Below, in pieces: positions 44,690 through 54,685 of a stretch of 64,000 nucleotides of DNA. The notes beneath the pieces were generated by a model that was given only the letters and a program-made list of their open reading frames with translations, was not told the DNA's origin and did no database searches. Position 1 is the first letter of the stretch. Each line of letters opens with the position of its first letter. The position numbers and the translations under genes were made by a program. Location of the stretch: the NCBI RefSeq assembly GCF_004193775.1, contig NC_041021.1:21978632-22042631 (forward strand), written 5' to 3'. This DNA comes from Glycine soja. Taxonomy: Eukaryota; Streptophyta; Magnoliopsida; Fabales; Fabaceae.

Positions 44690-45030
44690 GGGCTACATGT
44701 CCTCGCCATCAGAGGACTACACGTCTTCAACTTCAGAGGACTACACGTCCTCGTCGTCAAAGGGTCATGTACCTTCACCTTTGTAGGGCTACACGCCCTC
44801 ACCTTCAGAGGACTACTCGTGCTCGCCTCATCAGAGGACTACATGTCCCCCATTTTCAAAGGGCGACATGCCCTCACCTTTAGAGGACTGCACGTCCTCG
44901 CCATTATAGGACTACACTCCCTCGTCTTCAAAAGGCGGCACGTCCTGAACTTCAGAGGGCTGCACGCCCTCGCCTTTAGAGGGCTACGCGTCCTCATATT
45001 CAGTGTGCTCCATATCCACACCTTAAGAGA
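44690..45030 (+). repeat. 27-bp minisatellite in element E
   Basis: About 12 imperfect units with the core CAGAGGACTACACGTCCTCGCC. The frame 44609-45052 stays open through all units, with Gly-Leu-His-rich nonamers. It is homologous to D's array but the units differ in order and sequence. Confidence 0.85.
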
Positions 45031-45371
45031 ATATAAGATCCTTTGCCCTTAGATGCTTAATCGAGACTTGCGCTCCTGGTTAAGGGGCCAGTAGTTTCCT
45101 TTTATCAGTTCCTGGGGCACCCCCTGATATTGGAGGGCGACCAACTGTGCGAGCACATCCAGAAAGGGAGGCTACCACGCATCTAGTATGCATACTGAGG
45201 CAAGATTTCACCCGTGCCGCTGCAAAAAGACGAGTGCGGATCATGCGCACCAACATGACCACTTTTTCATGGATATGGATGACGTTACTATTTAGTAACA
45301 TTCTGCCCGGCGACCACAATGCCAATCTCCCCCTGCAGATGTATCGGTTGGTCTGTGCCGTCATGACATAG

Positions 45372-45422
45372 GTAAGTATGCACATGGCTCAATTGATTTA
45401 TGATGTCATCTATTGTTTGCAG
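45372..45422 (+). other. 51-nt intron-like cassette, E copy 1
   Basis: AG|GTAAGTATGC at 45372 to CTATTGTTTGCAG|GG ending at 45422. It is followed by 130 nt and then the second cassette, so the repeat period is 181 bp. Confidence 0.6.
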
Positions 45423-45552
45423 GGATCGCGCCCACAAGACGCCCAGTGGGCCCAGAGAAGTCCAACAGGTCCCTGGGGTTTCCAGCTCTAGTTACGGGCC
45501 TCTGTAGTCCTACAGGGTGCCCGTTCCCCCCATCAAGGTCACGTCATCATAG

Positions 45553-45603
45553 GTAAGTATGCACATCGCTCAACTGATTTCTGATTTCATCTATTGTTTG
45601 CAG
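45553..45603 (+). other. 51-nt intron-like cassette, E copy 2
   Basis: AG|GTAAGTATGC at 45553 to CTATTGTTTGCAG|GG ending at 45603. CTGATTTCTGAT upstream of the acceptor could act as a branch point. A third donor-like AAAG|GTAAGC is at about 45896 and is also kept in D (near 30355). Confidence 0.6.
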
Positions 45604-46114
45604 GGATCACGCCTGCAAGACACCCAGTGGACCCGAAGAAGTCCAACAGGGTCTTGGAGTTGTCAAGCTCTAATTACGGGTCTCTGTCAGTTCTACGGAG
45701 TACCTGTCACCTCCAGCAAGGGCATCAGGCCCCCTACTAATCGAGCTTTCATCAAGAAGTACTGCGTCTCCAGGCAAGCGCAGGGCGAAACACCATAACA
45801 GCCTGGGGATGGCCGGCAGCGGGAAACAGACGCACCGCCATCACCTCTAGAGTTCACCTCATGGCCGACCAATAGGCAACCAAGTCCAGAGCCAAAGGTA
45901 AGCAAAGTACTAGGTCCGTGACCGAAAAGCCATCAAGCGTCCAGCTCAAGACGTTAAAGAAGCGCTACTAGGAGGCAACCTAGTACCTTTTAAAATCTCT
46001 GCTTGTTATTTGATCACTTTTGTTTCTCAAGTCATAGCAGGACACACCTAGTTGCTCATGATCCTAGGAATTTAAATAAAACAAGCACAAGCTCGGAGGG
46101 TAGTCATACCTCAC

Positions 46115-46300
46115 AAAAAATATATATATATGTATGTTTAGGTAGAAAGATACCTTGGATATGCATGTATGTAGCAAAAATACTTCACAAAATATATATA
46201 TGTATGTTTAGGTAGCAAGATACCTTGGATATGCATGTATATAACAAATATCTCACAAAACATATATATGTATGTTTAGGTAGCAAGATACCTTGTCTAG
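46115..46300 (+). repeat. AT-rich ~69-bp tandem repeats
   Basis: TGTATGTTTAGGTAG recurs at 46131, 46201 and 46269 (spacing 70 and 68), about 2.7 units. Confidence 0.85.
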
Positions 46301-46739
46301 CTAAAAAACGACATGCTTTTGAAAAGAGATGACTTCCAACTTTTCTTTGAAAAAAATTGCTGATCATAACTAGTTTTTGAAAGAATGTGTATACACCTGA
46401 AGGGTGAATGCTGTGAAAATTTTCCCGGATGCCTAAAATGGACTCGAATGAATGCACAAATTGATAAAAGAACATATTTTGGAAACACTAGGTTGACTTA
46501 AAATAGGGAAAATGAATCCTGAGCCCTAGTGTCACATGACCATAAAAACTTGATGCTTGAGTGTCCACATGGGTGCATGCGTGACCAGTTTTGCATAAAA
46601 TTTCCTAATAATCATTGTTGCATGTGTATCATGGAAATAATGTAGGACATCCCCTTTATCCCCGAACCGCTGGCCAAACCCTGACATATATCATAACCAA
46701 CCGTTCTACAAGCCTTGAGCCAAAATCCCAACTCACCAT

Positions 46740-46960
46740 AATCCTTACCCTCGGAAGAAAACACAAAGAGAAGGAAAATTCCCAATCCAAGAAAGGGAGA
46801 AGACACAAAAAAAGAAGAGAGAATTCCCAATCCAAGAAAGGGAGAAGACACAAAACAGAAAGAAAATTCCCAATGAAAGAGTGGGAGAAAGCAAAAAAAA
46901 AAAGAAAGAAAGGAAAATTCTCGATCAAGGATCGGAAGAAAACAGAAGAAATATGCAGAA
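46740..46960 (+). repeat. Purine-rich tandem repeats
   Basis: GAAAATTCCCAATCCAAGAAAGGGAGAAG-like units repeat about five times. The complementary strand reads as a Phe/Ser/Leu-rich open frame (47097-46612), which is probably a by-product of the repeat. Confidence 0.75.
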
Positions 46961-49430
46961 AGGTCTTCGGACCAGACAATATCTGAACAATACAGAATTG
47001 TCACCAAGTAACCAAGAAAAAGGAAACCACGACCTAAAGTGGTCCTTTCCCTTTGATTGCCAACCAAAATCATGTGCGCTAGCGACTTTCTCGCCACGCA
47101 CTAAACAAAAACAGAAAAGGAAAAGGCAAAAACACTCAAAGCCAAATTCCCCACCTAAAAACCATTCCCAAAATAAGTCCTATTGATCCATGATCACGCA
47201 TGTAATCTTTGATTTGATGGGAAATGATTTGCAAAATCAAGTCATGACATATCTATGGTTCGGAATTAGGATAAAACACTTACCTGTGTGAGATTGATAC
47301 ACTTTGAGTGATTTTCTCCTATCTTTGTTGGACCCAGTGTTTCCTCTAAATGGTCGTTTAGAAATGAAATGCTAACATCCAAAATCTCATTTACGGTTAT
47401 GAGAAAATTTCATCAGCATACTCTCCTTCCCCGATAGACACATTGTTTTTCATCCAAAAAGCATATGTTGCTCTGATCAGTTGGAAGTTTTGTCTCTTTA
47501 CTAAAGCATGTTCGCATTTTGGTGAAGAAAACACCGAGACTATTTTTAGTCTCACAGTTGTGAAGAACTACGTAGGTCTGAGTTCCTCATCACAAATTGA
47601 GGATACGTAGGAGCAAAAGTCCTGCTTTTGTCGACCACCCCACTTTTTGTTACCGTGACCCAAGGGTCTGGTGGCATGCGGAGCCACATGACCGTGGGAT
47701 CCCCAATTTGTTAACGTTTGTTTCATTTTCATTGACTTTTGTTTTGTACATACATATCGTTTGAGTTGTTACGTTAGTACTTGTTTCGTTGTTGTCAATA
47801 GTGTTTGTTGAAATTTCGGAACCGTGTAGAGTTTTTCATTTAGGAACATTGTCCTAAAAATAAAATGAACCAAAAATCATGATAAAAAAGAAAGAAGTGT
47901 TGTGAATAAAATGTCTGCGTATATAAAGAAAAAGGAAAATGTGCATAGAAGGGTTTTTATAAAAAAATATGTGTAGAGAAATTCTTGTGTGTGTGAACAA
48001 CGAGTGTATATAAAGAAACTTTTGTATGAACCATAGGTGTGCGTTGGAGAAAAACGAAAAACATCTTTGAATGTAAATAGGGTTTGACCGTGTGACGTAA
48101 AGAGAGAGAGTTCCAATGCGTATACAGAAAAAGTTTGTTATGTATAAGAGTGTAGATATACAAAGAAATATTTCTTCATAGAGGACCACCAGTGTATAGT
48201 TTTAGTGAACATATATAAAAATAAAACAAAAAGTAAAGAGAAAGAAAGACCGCGAAGGTCGACATGTTATAGTTAAGAAGTATAAATCATTCGTAAAGAG
48301 CAAACGTATCTTCTGGAAACAAGGGACTGATGCTAAGAGTTTATTTTCCGGAATGAACCGAGATAAGGATGGATGAATTCATTGAACTGGTGAAAGAACA
48401 TAACTTGGAAATGTTGGGTCTGTCTGTGTAAATTCCCAACCGTAGTATCACAATGCCATAAATAGGATGCTTGAGTGCCCACCTGGCTGTAGCCATGACT
48501 AATTTTGCACGTTGTTTTCAAATCATCATTGTCACGCGTGCCTTATGGAACAATATGGAAGCTCGTCCTGAAATCGACACCTTGACACCCAAATTTGTGT
48601 CGCCCCAGATATCAAGATTGGGTTCACACGATAAAAGACCCCATTGAAAGACAACCTTAGACCTTTTTGAACCTTGGCCTATAAAAAAGGGAATCCTCAT
48701 TCTTTCCCCCAAAGCAAAGGATAGCGGAATCTCCTCAAGGGAGAGCGAATAGAATGCTAAAACCCGATTTCCCAAAGAAAGGGATGGGGAAGGAGAAGTG
48801 AAAAGAAACAAAAGGAAGAAATGGAAAGAAAGAAAAAAGAAAAAGATGAAAATAAAGAAAAGAACAAAAAAGAAGAGGAAAGATTCCCGGTCAAAGGTCG
48901 AAGGGAAGTGAAAAGGGAAAAGAAGCAATTCTCAATTAATGAAAGAAAGAGGGCAAAAATTCTTCAAGCCAGATTGCCACTCGAAATCATTTTTCGACTG
49001 GCAATATCCCACCCCACGTGAACAAAGAGGAAAAGACCGAAACACCAAGCTTCCTCTCCAAAAACACCACCCTCGAGAAAATCGTATTGGTCCGTGATCA
49101 TACGTTTGATCTTTGATTCGATAGGAAATCGTGTGCAAAATAGAGTCATGGTGCAGTTATGGTTTGGGAATAAGACAAAACACTTGCCTTGTGAGTTTTA
49201 TACACTTTGAGTGATTTATTTTCAGCTAAGCCCGATGTTTCCCCTGCATGTTCCTTTAAAAGCTAAAAGTTGACGTCCTACCCTTCATTCTCGATTACAA
49301 GGAAGATTACCCTTAGCAAAAGTATATTTTTTCTCTAAGATATGGTGCTCTCGCGAATGATTTATTTTTCTTTGCAAATAACATGTTATCCTTTTAGGTG
49401 GAAAAACCCGGTGGACCGTTCGGTCCCGCC

Positions 49431-50845
49431 TCACCCTTTTTCGGAGCCACATGAATGTTATTGCTTAGGGTTGTTCATGTGTCCTCCATTTTTGACTTTG
49501 GAGCTGAGTTTCATGATTGCCTAAGTGAGGACCCTCAAGGCAATCCACCATTCTCACCCTTTTTCAGAGCCACATGAATGTTATTGCTTAGGGCTGTTCA
49601 TGTGTCCTTCATTTTCAAGTTTGGAGCTGTGTTTCATGATTGCCTAAGTGAGGACCCTCAAGGCAATCCTCCATTCTCACCCTTTTTCGGAGCTACATGA
49701 ATGTTATTGCTTAGGGATGTTCATGTGTCCTCCATTTTCGAGTTTGGAGCCGTGTTTCATGATTGCCTAAGTGAGGACCCTCAAGGCAATCCTCCATTCT
49801 CACCCTTTTTCGGAGCCACATGAATGTTATTGCTTAGGGCTGTTCATGTGTCCTCCATTTTCGAGTTTGGAGCTGTGTTTCATGATTGCCTAAGTGAGGA
49901 CCCTCAAGGCAATCCTCCATTCTCACCCTTTTTCGGAGCCACATGAATGTTATTGCTTAGGGCTGTTCATGTGTCCTCCATTTTCGAGTTTGGAGCAGTG
50001 TTTCATGATTGCCTAAGTGAGGACCCTCAAGGCAATCCTCCATTCTCACCCTTTTTCGGAGCCACATGAATGTTATTGCTTAGGGCTGTTCATGTGTCCT
50101 CCATTTTCGAGTTTGGAGCTGTGTTTCATGATTGCCTAAGTGAGGACCCTCAAGGAAATCCTCCATTCTCACCCTTTTTCGGAGCCACATGAATGTTATT
50201 GCTTAGGGCTGTTCATGTGTCCTCCACTTTCGAGTTTGGAGCTGTGTTTCATGATTGCCTAAGTGAGGACCCTCAAGGCAATCCTCCATAATCACCCTTT
50301 TTTGGAGCCACATGAATGTTATTGCTTAGGGTTGTTCATGTGTCCTCCATTTTTGAGTTTGGAGCTGTGTTTCATGATTGCCTAAGTGAGGACCCTCAAG
50401 GCAATCCTCCATTCTCACCCTTTTTCGGAGCCACATGAATGTTATTGCTTAGGGTTGTTCATGTGTCCTCCATTTTCAAGTTTGGAGCTGTGTTTCATGA
50501 TTGCCTAAGTGAGGACCCTCAAGGCAATCCTCCATTCTCACCCTTTTTCAGAGCCACATGAATGTTATTGCTTAGGGTTGTTCATGTGTCCTCCATTTTC
50601 AAGTTTGGAGCCGTGTTTCATGATTGCCTAAGTGAGGACCCTCAAGGCAATCCTCCATTCTCACCCTTTTTCGGAGCCACATGAATGTTATTGCTTAGGG
50701 CTGTTCATGTGTCCTCCACTTTCGAGTTTGGAGTTGTGTTTCATGATTGCCTAAGTGAGGACCCTCAAGGCAATCCTCCATTCTCACCCTTTTTCGGAGC
50801 CCCATGAATGTTTTTGCCTAGCGCTGTTCATGTGACGTCCATTGT
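49431..50845 (+). repeat. 123-bp tandem array, 11 full units plus a partial one
   Basis: TCACCCTTTTTCGGAGCC recurs every 123 bp from 49431 to 50784. Units differ at only a few positions. The last, partial unit is degenerate (GCCCCATGAATGTTTTTG). The array lies just upstream of the polypurine tract and 3' LTR. The 198-bp array of D occupies the same place with unrelated sequence. Confidence 0.95.
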
Positions 50846-51101
50846 CAAGCGCGAAGCCTCTGGTGACTGGGAAACACATTATTCTGTTGTTTTCCAGATC
50901 GGTTCCTTCGCCCAATATGTGTATATGTGTATGTGTGTATATGTATATTATGTTCATTTGTTCTTGTTGTTGTTAGTATTTTGTTTTGTGCAGAAGAAAA
51001 AAGAAGGAGTAGAGACGAGAGTCGTCATCACGAAAAACGGCAGGACGGACGAAATCAGTGTCCTATCTTTTCTTTCCTCTTATCTCCGATGAGAGGTAAG
51101 T

Positions 51102-51114
51102 AAAGAGGGGCAAC
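51102..51114 (+). promoter_or_regulatory. Element E polypurine tract
   Basis: AAAGAGGGGCAAC directly before the 3' LTR start TGTCAT at 51115. Confidence 0.85.
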
Positions 51115-52101
51115 TGTCATACCCTAATTTCATCTGAGGATTATTACTTGATGACATGCAACCTTTGGTTAGCCGCTTTGAGGTACTTGGCGTCCTTTGT
51201 TGCACAATAAATGAAGTCCTGAGACGTCTCGAAAATCAAAAGGAAGCAGGCTTGCGCGATCCGTGAAATTCCGTAATGTGGCGGAAGTCGAAAAGAGGTG
51301 TTTTTGCGCAATCCGTGAGTTTCTGTAACTTCTTCGAAAGCTAAAAAAGAGTAAATACATGATCCGTAAGGATTCGTAACCTTGCGGAAGGGAAATAAGT
51401 ATCGTTACGAAATTCATAAAGTTTCGTAACGTTACGGAAAAAGAATTACCAAAAAAATAGAAGGGGGTGCATTTAGTAAAAAGGGGGGTGCAAATAGCAA
51501 TCTGGCCCACTTGGGCCTCCCAGACCCTTCTTCCAGAAGGTTGTTGCTTCTGGAGGAAGCAACCTTGCTCGCCTGGGTGAGCTGGGCGGCAAGCTTCTCC
51601 TCTATTTTGCTATAAATAGGGGGAGAAGTGACGAAGAAAAGGGTTAAGCCTCTTGATTCAGTTTCTTACTAAGTAAAATGGATCATTTTTAAGGTCCAAC
51701 GCCTTAAGATGATCACCCCTCGAAGTAAAAAGAATCGCTTGATTCATGCTTAAGAAAGAACTACGTAGGTCTGATTTCCTCTCCAAAGGAGGGTACGTAG
51801 GAGCAAAAGCCCCGCTTTTGTCTACCTCAAAAATAAAAAGAAATAAAAGTTAAGATAACACAATTCCACAATTCTAAAAAATAGACTATTGTCCTTTGGG
51901 ACAAACGTGAGAGATGCTAATACCTTCCTCAAGCGTAAATACAACTCCCGAACTTAGAATTTTCCTTTTGACCAGTTTCCTTCGGTTTTTCCGACGTTTT
52001 CCACAAATAAACGTTGGTGGCGACTCCACGTATCTTTCCTCCTTTGGAAAGCGCACCCGTGAGCCTCGCCCTCGCTCGCCCGTGAAGGGCACGTTGCGAC
52101 A
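51115..52101 (+). repeat. Element E 3' LTR (987 bp, internal deletion)
   Basis: It has the same termini as the 5' LTR. About 625 bp are missing between AAGCCTCTT (51655) and CAGTTTCTTA, corresponding to roughly 38095-38720 of the 5' LTR. Outside this gap only a few substitutions are seen. TATA and palindrome are kept. Since both LTRs are copied from one template, the deletion arose after insertion. Confidence 0.92.
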
Positions 52102-54456
52102 CATCCCTTTTCTCCAAAAGACCTTTTACCGGAATATCCTCATTCGGAGTGAGAGGCGTTTTATCATCTTGTTCTTCCACTACCTTTGCCTTCCCCTTAA
52201 CATTCGTGGGGTGGATTGGTAGGTCGGTGGGTGCAAACACGCGATCGCTGCGGGTCACATTGCTCAGTCCCGTGATATTGGTTACCTTGGCCGACAACGA
52301 GCTGATGTCGGTGGCTTCTTCTTTGCTTTCGTCCGGAGGTGTGTACCTCCACGGGACTGTGTGGCTGTTTTGGTATGGGAAAGGGACAGGTTTAGCTGCC
52401 GAGGGGTATCAGGGCTTTTGTGAAGCTGCGCCCTTGGTGAAATATATCACCAAAGGTTTAGGCCTTCCAAAACTTCTCTCATCCGCGGATTGTATACATA
52501 CATGCTGCTCTTCCCTTCCCTCATTGCCGACTTCCAGTCGACCTTGATCTATCATCCGTTGCAAAAGGTCCTCCACTGCCAAACATGTTTCCATATTAAG
52601 TAGCTCGCCGGGGTGCAACAGACAAGAATCCTCTTCATGCCCACCGTGGGGAATTACACCCCCCTTTTGTAGGGCCTCATAGATAAACCTCCTAGGGGTC
52701 GCTACGTCCCTTAAAGGCTTAGACCTGCGCGGCCTATCCGACTCAATGGCATTAACCACTCCCTCTCCATGATTGGCGAGCGGGTTGGTTTTCACGTTGG
52801 GCTGATCCTCTTGAAATGTTAGCCATCCGACATCTATCAAATGTCGGACCTTGTATTTAAGGGCCAGACATTTTTCGATGGAATGGCCCGGGGTTTTCCC
52901 ATGGTACGCGCAAGTGGCGTTAGGATCATACCACTTTGGGAAAGGGGGTTGGAAGATCTTCCCGGGAGTTATTATAGCCAGTTGGTTGGCGATGAGGGAC
53001 GGCAAGAGGTCCTCGTACATCATTGGGAGTGGGGTGAATTCTGGAATTGGCCTCGGGGGATAGTTGGCACCAAAGTGGGCATTGCCGGCCGGGCGAGTCG
53101 TGGTTGGAGCCAGAGCTTGGGGGGGGGATCCCTCTGGATGGGGGCGGGCGCCCTAGGCTGTACGGGTGTTGAATTGGAGGAGTTCCCGGCGCGAGCTGAG
53201 AAGCTCGAATGATGTTGCGCGTATTGATGTGTACCGTGAGATGTCTGCGGGGGTTCGACCCATGCGGGCGCCGAAGTGACGGCGTGGGCATCCCCCTCCT
53301 TCCTTTTTGCCCCAGTTGCTCCGATTCTTTTAGCATTGGTACTTGTGGAGGAAATGTAATCGAACTTCCCTCTTTTCAACCCTACTTAGATTCTTTCCCC
53401 GGCGAATACTAGGTCCGCGAAGCTGGACGACATGTAACCTACAAACTTCTCATAGTAAAACACTAGTAAGGTGTCTACCATCATGGTGATCATCTCACTT
53501 TCAACCATGGGAGGGGCCACTTGTGTTGCCAGGTCTCTCCATATCGGAAGCTGAGTGCGATTGGGAGCCATATCGGAATTATACTGATATTGCCTCAGGA
53601 AAGCAGTAATCAGGTCCTTCCAAGTACGGATGCGGGAAGCTTCCAGATTAGTGTACCAAACAACCGCTGCTCCGGCCAAGCTATCTTGAAAAAAGTGTAT
53701 TAATAGCTTCTCATCCTTAGAGTGCGCGCCCATCTTGCGACAATACATCTTGAGATGGTTTTTGGGACAAGCAGTCCCTTTATACTTGTCAAAGTCCGGC
53801 ACCTTGCATTTTGGGGGGATAACAACATCCGGTACCAAGCAAAGATCCGTCATGTCCACAAATGGATAGTCACCAAAGCCTTCAACAACCATCAATCTCT
53901 CCTCGAGGAGATCGAGTTTCCTTCTTTCTTCGGCCGCCGGGGGTGGTCCTTTCACGGACAAGAGTATTGGCTGTGCTGTGAGGTTGTGCTGAGGCAATGT
54001 GTTGGGTATCGGCCCCTTGATGGGGATCGGGGGATAGAAATCAACATCCCCTTGGGCATGCTCTTGATGATCTTCATGGGCCTCGTGGGGCTGTTGAGGA
54101 GGCTCCTTTTCAAGGAAGGGGGAAGAGACATGGCCCGCGTCATCGTGCATGACTGGCAGCGTGTAATTAGGCGGCAATCTATAAGGGTAAGCCACCCGAT
54201 TGTATCCCAAATGGGGGTTGTTGTTGTGCCCCTGTGTGCTCTTCTCTCGTCCTACTGCGTTTGGGGGAGGATGGTGCGCGGTAGCTAGGAGAGTTGGGTC
54301 TGCTTCCGCAGCCGAACTGACAGCGATAGCGGTGGCCACGTTTTTCTCCATGAGTTGCCTCATTCCCAACATGGCCTCCATCAGGGAAGCCATTTGTTCT
54401 TTTAAAGCCGACATGTCGGCCTTCATCTGTTCTTGTGTCTCCTCTTGATCACCCAT
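52102..54456 (-). pseudogene. gag: Element D gag and gag-pro linker
   Basis: The start is ATG 54456 (minus), 229 nt after ORF1. An N-terminal coiled coil (QEQMKADMSALKEQMASLME) leads into a Pro/His-rich spacer, then the capsid with DFDKYKGTACPKNHLKMYC and RTWKDLITAFLRQYQYN. A stop lies near 53386, then the same frame (53379-53020) encodes a Pro/Ser-rich stretch. A frameshift near 53025 leads to the zinc-knuckle-like CAYHGKTPGHSIEKC, GWLTFQED and a long linker toward protease. A further stop is at 52409. The frame runs straight into element E and resumes at 37557. Confidence 0.88.
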
Positions 54457-54685
54457 CGTTCTAGATTTAGATCTGGTGCGATAGGGATGCCTTGTGGTGC
54501 GTTTAGTTGTGGTGTTCTTCCTAAAAAACCAAACGTGAGGAGTGGGTAAAGAATAATGAATGCATGCTAGAGATAAAATGCAGGAGTGATTTGATTCACA
54601 CTAGCTTTGGAGTAGAAATATGGGATCAACTCATTTTATTCAGAAAGTCATATCTAGTCAAGATCTGGGCGACCATACAAGTTTC
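54457..54685 (-). other. Spacer between ORF1 and gag of element D
   Basis: 229 bp without a recognised signal or ORF. As plant mRNA would not normally reinitiate over this distance, gag expression from the same transcript would need another mechanism; the sequence does not show which. Confidence 0.5.

Larger units (their letters stand above)
43712..51114 (+). other. Element E long 3' region
   Basis: About 7.4 kb replaces all of pol. It is collinear with D's 3' region and holds, in order, the 129-bp repeats, 27-bp minisatellite, two 51-nt GT...AG cassettes, ~69-bp repeats, purine-rich repeats (46740-46960), a copy of the LTR hairpin block (47566-47630), a stretch of about 1.7 kb with no recognised feature (47650-49400), the 123-bp array and the polypurine tract. 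No sense protein is supported. Confidence 0.75.
37558..52101 (+). mobile_element. Element E: pol-less Ogre-like derivative
   Basis: 14.5 kb with both LTRs, PBS, leader, a damaged gag, a 761-bp copia-like solo LTR insertion, then a long repeat-rich 3' region, polypurine tract and 3' LTR. Protease, RT, RNase H, integrase and ORF1 are absent. The LTRs and 3' region match element D's. It is a non-autonomous relative that would need D-type enzymes. The target duplication is perfect and the LTRs are nearly identical apart from one large deletion, so it is younger than D. Confidence 0.92.

Noticed and set aside
44609..45052. Gly-Leu-His-rich repeat protein
   Set aside because: The frame is open because the minisatellite period is 27 bp, and frames on the other strand are open too.
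49431..50845. Possible centromeric satellite
   Set aside because: The array is only about 1.4 kb, sits inside element E just before its polypurine tract, and is bounded by element sequence on both sides.
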